Shown here: piece after piece, positions 1 through 11,236 of the stretch
Layout of the letters: each line of letters starts with the position of its first letter
Numbering within the stretch: the first letter of the stretch is position 1
From: Paracamarosporium sp. OC-R06-R3
Taxonomy: Eukaryota > Ascomycota > Dothideomycetes > Pleosporales > Didymosphaeriaceae
Reading direction: 5' to 3'
NCBI GenBank assembly: GCA_019828545.1
Contig: JACVRA010000050.1
Span: 1-64,000 of the forward strand
DNA: 64,000 bases
The notes under the pieces: generated by a model
The model's input: only the letters and a program-made list of their open reading frames with translations
Told to the model about the DNA's origin: nothing
The model's database searches: none
Program-made: the position numbers and the translations under genes

Positions 1-1
1 A

Positions 2-976
2 GGGAGACCTACTGGGTACCGCCTGCAGCCATCGCTTATCCAGGCCATCGTGGATCGCGTCAACGATGGGAAAAACAATGAAGCTATCCACAGAGAGCTC
101 GGCGTCGACCCAAAAACAGTACGTAAATACAGGCTTAAGCTGAAGGCCTTTGGTGAGCCAATCGGGCCAAGATACGTACGTCGTGGCAGGCCACCTCTGC
201 TCAAGCAATGCCATAGAGACGCGCTGCTCGAGATGCTGCGTGGCAAGCCAACATCCTACATGGATGAGATGCAGGACTTCTTATACGATGAGTACGACGT
301 CAAGATATCCCTCACAACTCTGGACAGAGAGCTTGAAGCTATGCAGTGGAGTAGGAAGGCAGCTTCAAAGGCAGCCAGGGAGCGTCATGAGGGCCTCCGT
401 CGGGCCTTCCGAGCGCGGTGCTAACAAATCTATCGACCTGATCAGATTGTCTGCCTTGATGAGAGCGCTTGCAACGAGCGTACAGGGGATTGAAAGTATA
501 GCTGGAGCGAAGTAAATACAGCCTGCAACGTGCGCTACTCAGCCAAGCGTTTAGAGAGGTGGAGCTTACTGCCAGCCATGGACGTTGACGGATACCTCGC
601 CCATACAATCTATCAGGGAGTAATTATAGTGGAGTTGATAGAGGACTTTGTTGCCAATCAAGTACTCCCACACTGCAGTCCTTGGCCAGGAAAACGCTCC
701 GTGATAGTCCTCGACAACGCGTCTATCCATCGATCAGTGAGGCTGGCCAACCTGTGCGCAGAGGCAGGCGTGATCATAGAGTTTCTGCCTCCGTACTCAC
801 CTGATATGAATCCGATTGAGCAGACCTTCAAGGCGTTAAAGACCTGGATCCGGCGGCATTACCAGGGCGCTGAGGCGTACGATGGATTTGAGTATTTTCT
901 AGAGGAAGCTGTATTAAGCGTATGCTACGGGAGCTCTGCGGGTAACTTCTTCAGGTACTGTGGGTGGGCGCCGTAG
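2..976 (+). pseudogene. Tc1/mariner (DD34E) transposase, two in-frame stops, 5' end cut by window
   Basis: The reading frame is open from base 2, so the gene starts outside the window. The N-terminal part carries a helix-turn-helix (NEAIHRELGVDPKTVRKYR) and a second winged-helix-like segment (CHRDALLEML...). The C-terminal part is a DDE_3-type catalytic core. The first Asp is in VCLDES (codon 458), the second in VIVLDNASIH, and the Glu in SPDMNPIEQTF. There are 34 residues between the last two, the Tc1 DD34E spacing. The frame is the same throughout but is interrupted by TAA at 422-424 and TGA at 491-493, so no full-length protein can be made. The first stop fits a CpA-to-TpA change and the second a CpG-to-TpG change, as expected of RIP or methyl-cytosine decay. 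In life the enzyme would cut and paste its own element at TA sites. No terminal inverted repeat was identified. Confidence 0.88.
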
Positions 977-1070
977 ATTAATATTGTACTGTAGCTATTA
1001 GTACAAAACTAGATTTGTTCTAATATTAATATTGTACTACAGCAATTAGTACAAAATTGGATTTGTTCTG
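977..1070. repeat. Two tandem ~46-bp repeats, each with an internal palindrome
   Basis: Directly after the transposase stop, two near-identical units follow each other (977-1022 and 1023-1070). Both start ATTAATATTGTACT and end in ATTTGTTCT. Each contains TTGTACT-N9-AGTACAA, an inverted repeat that could form a short stem. The location suggests the sub-terminal or terminal region of the transposon, but this is inference. The following 286 bases up to the next gene show nothing recognisable. Confidence 0.7.
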
Positions 1071-1356
1071 TTAGAGTTAGTTATGGAGAATAGAAATCTG
1101 GCACCCGCCACAATATAAATATAGTAATCTTACAGTGGTGTAAGGGTAATCTGAGGCTACTAAATCGATTGCCGTTATCTGTTTTAGCGTAGCTGGCGTA
1201 GTGGTGGAGCTGCAGAGGGTGAGGCGCACGGTGAGCAGACAAGGCGGAAAAGTTGGTGCTTGATTATGCGAACAAGGTGATCAGATTAGACAATATCTAT
1301 AGGATATGGCCCGTGCCCTACGCGTTGAAAATAACACCTCTACGCCCTCTGCTCGA

Positions 1357-3051
1357 TCACCTCTGCACAATCGTCTCTCCGCCCTCTGCCTGAGCAGCTC
1401 TCAGCTGCTGTTTCTGCTCATTATCTTGCCGCTGTAGCTCTCTGCAGTCCTCTCGATCGCTCTCTGAAAGTCCAGGATACCCAGATTGCCACCGAATTGC
1501 CATTTTACGGAGTCGCAGAAGCAGTGAGATTGGCAGCTTAAAATCGTCTCTCCAAATCTCGTACGGCATGCCTGCGTCGGATCTATCCATCAGCATGTTC
1601 AGATCAATCCGTCCGGCCTTAACAACCCTTCTAAGTACTCTCTTAATCTCTGGCACCTCTATAGCTATTGCCTGATCCATCCACCAGTCAAAGAAGTGCT
1701 GAGTCTGATATGAGAGCTCCGCGTTGTTCTCGTACGTCAAATCTCTCCACCCTGATACTGGCACGCTTAGAGTACTCGCAGAGCTTACAGTGGGCGCTGC
1801 AGGTATAGGTGCCTGCCGTGCAAGAAGCTGACTTTGTGCTAACTGACTGACAGACAGTGCGCTGGCAGCGATCGCGCTCATAAAGCTATCCGCCGTAAAC
1901 GTAGACGCAAACGCAGAGCCCTGTTGCGCCCTCTCCTTTGCCTTCTCCTTCGCTGCCAGATCCCTGGCCGTACGCAGAGCGAGGCGTATGGTATTGTCTG
2001 GCTCGTCGACGCTGCACCTCTCGAGATTGACGTTGCGCGCCCACATGGCCACAATATTGCTGCTCACTGGGTAATAGTTCTCAAATCGATCGGGCTGGCC
2101 AGCCGTACGCTGGACCCAGCAGACGTACGGGTAGTTGCCACGGTAGGTATCCTGGCACCTCCACTTATCGCGGATAGCTATTGAAGGTCCCTCAGCAACG
2201 GCATGGCCAGCAAGGACCTCCGGCAGCTCTTGCAGCTGCCTTTGTATTGCAGTAAGTCGAACCTGGCTTTGGGAGCTAGACGAGCCTCTGCTACGTTGTT
2301 GGCCTATAGGACTAATCACCTCCACAGATTCAGTAGCAAGCGTCACGTCAAAGTCGAGATACGTCATGTCAATCGAGGACTCCCTCAGGTGCTGCGCGTG
2401 CTCCATAACATGGATAAAGCCAGCAGCGTCTCCACGCTTGAGCGATTGCCGCAGCTTCTGCCTCTCCGGGGTCTTTTGCCTGTACGCGCAGCCAGAAACG
2501 TCCCTGATTGTCACTTTCTGCGGCGGAGTTGTCTCCATAGCTAAGTCTTGAGCGACCTCATCTACCCATATCCAAAGCTGACCTGCGTAGTAGTGCTCCG
2601 GGATAAACTCTGTATCAAATCTTGGCTTATAGAGCTCCTTTCTAGGACCCGCAAAGGCCTGCCAGCGACAAGTAACATACGGCGACTCCGCTTCAGATAC
2701 CCCAGTAGCTGATTTTGGCTCCTCTCCCTGAGTTTCTCCCTGCGTAGGGTCACCAATTAGATCAGATATATGTCCGCTGGGCAGGTTACTAGGCGGGTCA
2801 CTGGGTAGATCACTGGATAATACAATTGCTGGCAATGGCTGCGCAGACGGAGGCTCAATATCCTGATTAAGGCCAACTAGATCAGATACAGCGTTGCCCT
2901 CCGGCAGAGTAGGATCCTTCTTGGATACTTTTCTCCGTGACTTGGCACCTTTGGCAGCTGCTGCAGGCGCCCGGCGCGCACGTTTTGAAGGATTTTTACC
3001 TCCATCAAATGGCTGGGTAGCTATACGCTTACGTTGACTACGCGGAGGCAT
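1357..3051 (-). CDS. Unrecognised 564-aa nuclear-type protein beside the transposon
   Basis: Single uninterrupted frame from ATG at 3051. I do not recognise the family. The first ~45 residues are strongly basic (SQRKR, SKRARR, KGAKSRRKVSKK), resembling nuclear localisation signals. A Pro/Ser/Asp-rich linker follows to about residue 110. A globular part of about 115-220 has the aromatic-rich stretch YVTCRWQAFAGPRKELY. A Trp/Tyr-rich block at about 300-340 includes YPYVCWVQRT. The C-terminal third contains a Leu/Arg-rich helical part and ends in a Glu/Gln-rich coil. It lies next to the decayed transposase, so it may be cargo or a second gene of a mobile element, or a host gene of an accessory region. 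The frame is long and intact, unlike the transposase, which argues for recent function or recent insertion. Confidence 0.6.
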   Translation of the reverse strand: MPPRSQRKRIATQPFDGGKNPSKRARRAPAAAAKGAKSRRKVSKKDPTLPEGNAVSDLVGLNQDIEPPSAQPLPAIVLSSDLPSDPPSNLPSGHISDLIGDPTQGETQGEEPKSATGVSEAESPYVTCRWQAFAGPRKELYKPRFDTEFIPEHYYAGQLWIWVDEVAQDLAMETTPPQKVTIRDVSGCAYRQKTPERQKLRQSLKRGDAAGFIHVMEHAQHLRESSIDMTYLDFDVTLATESVEVISPIGQQRSRGSSSSQSQVRLTAIQRQLQELPEVLAGHAVAEGPSIAIRDKWRCQDTYRGNYPYVCWVQRTAGQPDRFENYYPVSSNIVAMWARNVNLERCSVDEPDNTIRLALRTARDLAAKEKAKERAQQGSAFASTFTADSFMSAIAASALSVSQLAQSQLLARQAPIPAAPTVSSASTLSVPVSGWRDLTYENNAELSYQTQHFFDWWMDQAIAIEVPEIKRVLRRVVKAGRIDLNMLMDRSDAGMPYEIWRDDFKLPISLLLRLRKMAIRWQSGYPGLSESDREDCRELQRQDNEQKQQLRAAQAEGGETIVQR

Positions 3052-3189
3052 AATATAGGTATTGATATTAGGTGAATGTTTACTGTAATCATTGTTTTAC
3101 TAACAAATTGGGTGATAGAAAATATTTTCCGGGAAGCTGGGGCCACCTCGGTTGCCCGAAGTGGGGCGGGACGGTATTTCGGAAAACAC

Positions 3190-3290
3190 CGATAATCGAA
3201 CCCGCTTAACCACCTAAGCGAAGATCGTACTCTTCGATCGTCTGCCCCAGATTGATCAAAGACCCCGAGCACTAACCAATGAGCTGAAAG
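3190..3290 (-). other. tRNA-like (possible SINE head) relic
   Basis: Read on the minus strand, 3286-3270 gives a D-arm/A-box-like AGCTCATTGGTTAGT, and 3204-3191 gives a T-arm/B-box-like GCGGGTTCGATTATC. The two are about 70 bases apart, wider than in a normal tRNA, and I cannot fold matching acceptor stems. It therefore looks like a degenerate tRNA, or the tRNA-derived head of a SINE, rather than a working tRNA gene. Confidence 0.35.
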
Positions 3291-3300
3291 ATCGCTCTTC

Positions 3301-4823
3301 TACTATGAAGACGTCTTATTTTCTACTTCCACCGTGCATGGTCTGCTCTCAGAGTGGAGACGATTAGTGCCGCTCTACAAGACGACCCTACGTCGAACAG
3401 CCGAATCGGCGGTAGCGTTTCCAATTTTTCGTTCCGTTCTGCCTCTTAACACGCATGTGATGCGCTACGATGTAGGTCACTGAAGCAGCGTGCGAGGTTA
3501 TTACCTGGTCGAGATACTACAGCTGTAGGTCGCAGGAAGCCAAGCAGCGATAACTAACAGCGTCAATCTTGCACAACATTGAGAAATTGAGACCACAGTG
3601 ATCAATACTATTCCTTACCTACCCAGAAAACATGTTTGCCTGACTGTTCACATTCTGGGCGAGTTGATTGCAGAGATTGACGATTGCTGTGTACGTACCC
3701 AAACAGCGATCTCTAGCGATAGACCCGTCCAACACAGTTCGACATCACGAAAGAGCTATCTGATCTGTACTGAAATAAATGATTTTCTCGTCGCTTTACC
3801 TGGAAGGAGTGTTACAAAATCGTCAGTGTGTTACACCGCGCGAAGCTTTACAGAACATGTCAACCATTCGATTCAAATCGGGTCAAAACTCATGCTGATG
3901 GCAGAATGAGGGTAACTTTATCATACTACAGGATAATTGTCATGCCAAGTATAGCGTGTATAAAGCATGTGGTAGTACCATAGCACCCTCAACACCCTTC
4001 TGCCCGCTCCGCTTACACACGGTTCAATTTTCAATCGAGATTCGCAAGCGATAGCGTGGTCCGCAATTCCTACTTGAGGATCCTTCGATTGGGCTGAGCC
4101 GGATTTAGCGGTAGTGTGGGATCTGACTAGCTAGGACCGGTGGACTACCCGTGTTCGCATTTGGCATTAATGCCGAGAAGCCACGCAGTGCTGAGAGGAA
4201 GCGGTTCGAAGACTGATTTACCGGAACAGAACACGTAAATGCCTACAATGATTGTCCCAAGTAAGCAAGCGGGGTGGGCTCCGTGTTAACGCACAGAAAA
4301 TGCGCACGAGCGAGCGACGTTTCACGATCACCACAGCCCATTGTGTAAGCCTGCTATGACACTATCGGCCATATCCACTTAAACATGTGATATCGTTTCA
4401 ATGCGGTTTGAGCCTCCTTTAGACCACCGCGCATAGACATCCAATATGTGTGTAACAAAAGAAAAAGTAGATCATGACTTTTGTTTTCGTACACAATATC
4501 ACAGCGGACACAACACAAAGGAATGGATACTCAGCCGTTCTAGCGCAGAAATCTATTGTGTTGAAAATCTCACAATCCAGCCACACAACGACGCCAGAAA
4601 TTCTAGGATGGCAGAAATGAAGAGGATTAAAGAGGCACGCACGACTTTCCTAGGCAGATAAGCCTAAACAAAACACCAGCTTACCATAGCTTGAGAACGA
4701 TATGCCGATGGAAAATCTCACTGAAGCGCAGCAGAGAATGACAATAATTCTGAGACCAAAAAGTAATCATCGAGGGAAAGCTTGCAGCGAGTTACGATGC
4801 GGATGATAAAAGAGGACTGTTAG
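3301..4823. other. Gene-free stretch
   Basis: No frame here shows coding character, domain signal or splice structure. I see no repeat that I can define. It is probably decayed accessory sequence. Confidence 0.5.
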
Positions 4824-6190
4824 CAAGCAGAACCGAATGAACCCGCAGATTAGTAACCGCACAGCATTCAGTGCTCGGCTCTACTCTGAAGCCTGGAATC
4901 GACTCGCCGGTGTCCCACGCCTGGCCTAACACCCACTCGATGCGGATGAGAAACATCGAGATTATGGGAAAAATTGACACGAGGAAGAACACCTACAATA
5001 CAATCTGTGAAGGAGGATAGACATGAATTTATCATAGCAAAGTATACACATACCTCGAATATGTTTTGGGGTGCGATGGGGTTTAAATTGGAGAATTCTA
5101 TATTCCACTTGCGACGGTGATCTTTCGATTATAGTATGTCTTCGAGATTCATGTTATGGATCCAGTTGTACTATTTCACGAGGGAACTACGTTTGAGAGC
5201 GAATACAGGATCGCCCAAAAGCATGTTTGTGGTTATATACTCAACAACATTTTGGTACGATATTTAGCCCCTCAATTGTGGAATCTAGTGCTCACTTCGG
5301 TAGATGCAGTGCTCATCTTTGGGAGGATTTCAGAGAATCGAGCTGATACCTGCGCCCATAAGGTGTGAGTAAGCATAATCCCAGTAATATAAAACCACTA
5401 ACACCTCTCTCTACAAGGATAGGAATCAAAACCTCTACACTCACGTACAAGGCCGATAGTTCACTGCTAATGGAACGGTCGAAGTATATAAAGGTAAGAT
5501 AGGCTGAATGAGGGCCGTGAGCTGAAACGTGCCTCAGCATTCGCTGTAGCCTTTTGCTTTTGCTTCTAGCATTCGCCTCTTACCTGCAGCTACTCACATG
5601 CAAATGTACCGCTTATCATCGCTTGAATCCTGGGGTCTTAAGGTAGTTTAGTTGAATAATGTTGTTCTTCGTATCGGTATTAGGGATTGGCTTGCTGACG
5701 ACTAAATCGAAACGGGGCCTGCCAGTCACGCCACCATGACATACCGGACTGAGCCATTTAAGGACGCTAACCTCCAATACATCGCGCCCCGCTTGTTTGA
5801 GGCAATTGGGAACGAGTGGGAATTCGTCGATGCACTCGACCCTGGCCATTGAACAGAAGTTGGGCAAAACAACATCGCCTTGTGATTCATCTTCCCGAAA
5901 AAAAGCCGAACCCATAGCAAGTAGATAGAAGCTGTGGCTATCGACACGGAAGAAATAGTTGGGTTCGCGCTGTGGAGGATTGCCAATGCCTCCGCAAGCT
6001 GAGATAGACGGACCCACAGGTACATGGCCAAGTGATAAGGCAAGAAAGCACCGTCACGCAATGCGTTGGCTGCTACCTACTGGAGAAAGGTAGGATAGCA
6101 GAGAGGATAGCTTGCCAATCATAGGTACTCGCAGTACAAGAACTTACACATACCGTGTTGAACATGATGGCAAATTTTAGACATCATCAA
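4824..6190 (-). pseudogene. Decayed gene relic, family also present at 16.2-16.8 kb
   Basis: On the minus strand, 6017-5616 carries a protein-like frame with NYFFRVDSHSFYLLAMGS. Further down, 4992-4792 encodes IEWVLGQAWDTGESIPGFR. The segment 4941-4824 aligns along its whole length with 16303-16187, also minus strand. The FFR...MGS part has a counterpart at 16.4-16.6 kb. A plausible first exon with GT donor lies near 6160-6190 and an intron end near 6085, but the pieces do not join into one clean frame. The family is not known to me. It is best read as a broken member of a dispersed gene family; coordinates are approximate. Confidence 0.35.
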
Positions 6191-7253
6191 TGAAAGGGTA
6201 TCGGAAAGCTGTTGAGGAGGTGAAGGTTGCAACTAGCAGACATGCATGAGAAGTCACAGCTCTGCAGATGTATTTATCTGAGTATCCACCCAGTGCACCG
6301 TTACAGCGACACTAGCAAGACAGATGCTCCACCAGAAAGATGGATTTCCGAAAGAGCTTGACTCCTATCTGGGCACCGGGAAGAGTACGTAGATCGGTAC
6401 AAAGACCACCTGTTGTTCATCTTTGGTCTCAGGGTTTGTAGAGTGGAGAGGCAAAAGCATCTTGCCATACAACGATCTAACGCGACAACGAGACCGTGAA
6501 GGTCGCGCCGGCAGCTATACAGGGCGTATCGGATACTATGCTGGAGACTTTCCAAGATTAGCGGTAGCATCCAGGTTCCAGGAATGAAGCATCGGCGAAA
6601 AAGCCCGCAAATGGTGCAATGCTACCCTTGTTAACGTGGGATGTAATTAAAGATTGGCGCCTTTTCGAAGACAAATGCTTCTTCAGCCGCACAAGCAGGT
6701 GAAGGCAAGGGTCTCTGCAACAAACAAAAAGGGGCAAAGAAATATTGGGACCTCTCTTGCGAAATTCAAGCTGCTATTGGGATTGGTTGGAATTCTTAGA
6801 GGCCTCCCATCTTGCTGAGCTAAGCGAACAGTTATTACGTCACCATGCTCGCGCTGGTCTTGGCAGCGTCATTCGGCTCCCACCTCGGCTTCTCCACAGC
6901 CTCATCCCCAGCTGCTCGACTCCACAATCCCCGGAATGTAATTTTCCATCCAATAGAGCGCAGTTTCGACGCGACACTCACACAAAAACACGCTTTAGTC
7001 TCCTTTCAACTATGCCGGTCTTGATAAAGTCATGCCAGGCTGGCACAACGGCGTGGAAGCACCCGCTTTTCCATTTCCTGCTCCGAAGCTCTTTGGCCAT
7101 CGGGATGAGACGGTATGATCGTGTTTGAGCCGCACGATGCAACGGCAGCCCGAGCGGCTCTTGTGTGCCATGTGCACTAGGCGTGAACGTGGGACCACTA
7201 TTGTGGGACGTCATGTCGACCAGGTCTGTAGTGGAGTTCGCGGCATTGACATC
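6191..7253. other. Gene-free stretch upstream of sugar transporter
   Basis: Open frames here lack coding character. Nothing recognisable was seen except the promoter-proximal TATA motif of the next gene. Confidence 0.5.
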
Positions 7254-7260
7254 TATAAAT
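7254..7260 (+). promoter_or_regulatory. TATA-like box of the sugar transporter gene
   Basis: TATAAAT, 80 bases before the chosen ATG at 7340 and followed by pyrimidine-rich sequence, as expected for a core promoter. Confidence 0.4.
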
Positions 7261-7339
7261 GCCTCCAGTCTTGCATTTCACAAGGCCACCTTCTGTTAGG
7301 TTGGTGTACTTTCCCCTCCGACTTGAACATCTCCCCAAG

Positions 7340-9010
7340 ATGTATCGATTCAGCAACATCTACGTGTTGGCTGCCTTTGGCACCATTGGCGGTGCCCTAT
7401 TTGGATTCGATGTGTCCTCCATGTCCGCCTGGCTCGATACGGACCAATATCTGGAATACTTCAACCATCCCAATTCGGACCTCCAAGGCGGGATCACAGC
7501 TTCCATGAGCGGTGGCTCGTTCATTGGAGCCATCGCAGCAGGCTTCCTCGCAGACAAGCTTGGCCGAAAGTTGGCTTTACAGATTGCATGCGCAATATTT
7601 GTTGTTGGTTGCGCAATTGTATGTTCCTCACAGAACGTCGGCCAGCTCATCGCTGGGCGCCTCGTCAACGGTTTCGCAATCGGCATCTGCTCTAGCCAGG
7701 TTTGCGTGTATCTGGCAGAGCTAGCACCTAGCAAGATCAGAGGAAGAATCGTAGGCATTCAACAATGGTCTATCGAATGGGGGTACGTGACGGAGTTAGA
7801 GAGCATAGGTATACGGGTTGCTAATATGTGTGAACAGTATTTTGATCATGTACTTGATCTGCTATGGATGTATCCAAGGAATTTCTGGACCGGCAGCATT
7901 CCGCGTAGCTTGGGGGGTCCAGGCCATCCCGGCCATCATTCTCTTCTTCGCCCTTTTCCTTTTTCCGGAATCGCCACGTTGGTTAGCCGGTCGCGAGCGA
8001 TGGGAGGAAGTTCTTGATATCCTGGCCGACCTCCACGGAAAAGGCGATAGAAATGACCCAATCGTGCTTGCAGAGTACGAAGAGGTGCGTGAGGCACAGC
8101 GCATAGCAGCTGAAGCCCAAGGCGTCGGGTTTTTCGAACTATTCGGCCCACGAGTCTGGAAGCGTACATTGGCTGGCACAAGCGTCCAGATGTGGCAACA
8201 ACTACTCGGAGGAAATGTCGCGATGTATTATGTCGTATACATCTTCCAGATGGCTGGCCTATCCGGTAACACTAACCTCTATTCGTCCGCCATTCAGTAT
8301 GTCATCTTTCTAGTGACGACTGGCATAATGCTCCCCTTTATCGACCGCATCGGCCGCCGGCAGCTCCTCATTGGGGGTGCACTTATCTGTATGTGTTTGC
8401 ACTATACCACTGCAGCAATCATGGCATCCTACGGTACACCAGTAGACAACGTCTTCGGCAATGAGAACCTCAAGCTTGAGATCACCGGTGCTCCTGGCAA
8501 AGCTGTCATCGCACTTTCCTATATCTTTACGGGCATATATGGTTTGACGTGGGCACCTACCGGCTGGATTTATTGCAGCGAAGTCTTCCCGCTCAAGTAT
8601 CGTGCCAAGGGTGTCGGTCTCAGCGCGGCAACGAACTGGATTTTCAACTTCGCGCTAGCCTACTTCCTACCACCATCGTTTAAAAATATCACATGGAAGA
8701 CGTAAGTAACTTTGAAATCGGGCTTGTATTATAATAAGCTAACCTGTGGAACAGTTACATCATTTTCGGCGTCTTTTGTACAGTGATGACCATCCATATC
8801 TTCTTTACATATCCCGAGACTGCGAGAAAGACGCTTGAGGAAATCGATGTTGTCTTTGATAGCAAGATTCCCCCTTGGAGGACAAGCAAGGTGCAAGAAA
8901 GTGCGCTGGAAGCTCGCGCTCATGACATCAATAAAACTGGGGGTTTCCGTAGAGACAGTGATGGATTTGATGAAAAAGATGGCATTGCGCATCAGAGAGA
9001 GGTTGTGTAA
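7340..9010 (+). CDS. MFS sugar transporter, 520 aa, three exons
   Basis: Exons 7340-7782, 7838-8701 and 8755-9010; introns of 55 and 53 bp join in frame. A plasma-membrane proton-coupled sugar porter is expected. Family marks in order: N-terminal GGALFGFDVSSMSAW, the loop DKLGRKLAL, signature 2 from GRLVNGFAIG to AELAPSKIRGRIVG, PESPRWLAGRERW before the central loop, QQLLGGNVAMYYVVYIF, DRIGRRQLL, the TWAPTGWIYCSEVFPLKYR region, and the terminal PETARKTLEEID. ATG 7340 (MYRFSNIY) is preferred to an upstream non-ATG extension because the protein then begins just before the first membrane span. The GEIYP-type motif is CSEVFP, as in low-specificity or lactose/quinate-type relatives, so the substrate is unknown. 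It stands alone in a gene-poor stretch. Confidence 0.9.
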
Positions 9011-11236
9011 GACAGAGCGGGAACTCTTTCTCAGATAGTAACAGATCAGAACTCTAGCAAATCTGCGGCCACGCCATCGAACAATGAGCAACGTGAATGT
9101 CCAATTTCAAGCCCCAAGCATATCTGATCCTGTTCTTCATACTGAGCATACTAATAGAGCGCTTAGAGTCTTTGTGTGCTGTGGACAAGTTGTGTATGAT
9201 CAAACGTTTTAGAGCGATAGCTGTCACACTCTTCCACATAAGGCATAATCGAGTTTTTTTTTTTTTTGCTTTTCTTTTATGTATGATTATACCAGTTCCG
9301 AAGCGGACGCGTCCGAGATTGCCACTAAAGCCGGCGAGCACTTGCTCGTACGAGTACGTGCCGTCGCCCGTTATCGCCAAAAGTCTACCTCCCAGTTCCC
9401 TAGTCAAATATCTGAAATTGAAAATACTTCACAACAGAATTTCTACGCATCTATTTGCCGCCTACTCGCCCAAGTCGTCATCCTATGGTGCCGGCCCCTA
9501 TCGAACGAAGTGACGAAATAGCATCCTGACTCTCTCTACCTGTAGCATTGCCATCATCGCTGGATGGTTTGGTTACTTGCGTATATAGCCTTATTGGAGT
9601 TATAATAGCTCGTCGGCAAATCCCCCAAATTTTGAGAGTACGAGTAGCCTGATAGGTAGTAGCAATTGTAAGAAAACCATACTTTGTAACGCACGCCCCC
9701 AAGGTCTGATTCTGCAGTAACGCGAATTCTCGGTTCAGTGTGACGATGATTCCAGCAAAAGCAAACATCAAGTGGCTTTCTGTGCAGCGGCTAGTTTGCG
9801 AGTGCAGCTGCATTCTCTGTAGTCACAACTCTCCTGAACAGGATTGTTTGGTTAAGAGCCGCAGTATTGCTCTGCGCCAAGACGTACCTCATTCCTCCCA
9901 CATGTGATGATAAGGAGGCAAGTCCGATATCAAGTAAATCTCCTGATAGAGCAAGGTAGCGGACGTTACATACCTCGACCAAAGTAACTTCGGCATCCTG
10001 GCAATCTTTACATTAGTAGATGCTCCTCTTGGATAGCTTCCGTTGTTTAGTGGCCACTCAACTTTCATAGCTGGACTTGAATATTGTCCTTGCAGTGAAC
10101 ATATACCACAAGCCAAGGTACCGAGTCCTTAGCGTTATATTATCAAATATTCATCATGTCGTGCACCAATGGCGACCGATTGAAGGAGAAAGTCTTGATT
10201 TGAAACCCGAATAAAATGCAGCGTACCATTTTGATCGTTATGGGCAGGAGAAGGAGGAGGACGAAGAAACCACGGTTATGCAAAGAAAAAAAGGAAACTG
10301 TGACACTTTGTTATGGGTACCTCTTGGTTAGACGAGCATACTAGGTTTGGAAAAGTGCACTGTAGTATCACAATGAGAGCAAAACACTGGCAAACGAAAT
10401 CACGTGTAGCGCGGTCAGAACGATCGATGCAATAGAAAATACCTCGAATTGGTGCGCAACTTCTACTAGTAACGCTAAAATGCAGGTTTGGAACTTGTAT
10501 TCGTTACAAGAATACATAGCGTAAACGATGTTGGAGAGATATTGCGAGGGTTAATGGAATGAAAACGCACAGTTTTACATAAGAGCTTCGCTTCAGCTAC
10601 AAAATATTATCACTTGACGTGCGTTTCTGTTAATAGAACAACGGGTCTAGATTCCTCAGAGCATCCTGCTGCTACAACTGGCACTTCCGTGCTCGACAAC
10701 CTGAGCTGTCCTATTATCTGTGCAATATTACTACGGCAATCCTCTCTCGCATCTCATCAGCTGTTGCTCTCCTAGTGTTAAACTGTTAACCATTAGCTTA
10801 CCTTATAGACGTTTCTCTGTATTCACATTGATCACAGCAACGGTCAATATATTCCTGTCGCAAATTTCCTAAAGGGTACCAGGAAACAAAGGTGAAATCC
10901 TTAATCAAGACCACCTTTTCCCTTCTTTCATCTGTGGATGCGCGTAGAAATAGTTGCAGTTCCTGCTGTCGCCCACAATTCGGTAACGCATATCTAGAGT
11001 GGATTTAGCTCCCTGTGTAGCTGATTTTCCAAACAGACGTCTCAGAAAAACCCCTAGTATGACTGGAAGCCTTCTCGGCTGGTGCGTTTGTGCTAGTTAT
11101 ATACCTGGTGACATTGCGACCGTATGAAGTGGTAATAACAGGCAGAGAGGACGGTATGCCTTCATACAGACTGCGAGCCAGTTATATTCCTCTCGAATAT
11201 CTTCGTTCTACTGAGAGCCCAGCGTCGGTTCCCAAG
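9011..11236. other. Gene-free stretch of 2.2 kb
   Basis: No convincing coding frame. There is a run of 14 T at 9254-9267, and otherwise unremarkable moderately AT-rich sequence. Short frames on both strands look random. Confidence 0.5.

Noticed and set aside
7259..7339. 27-codon upstream extension of the sugar transporter
   Set aside because: It begins without a good ATG context and adds residues before the first membrane span unlike other members; it also overlaps the TATA motif.
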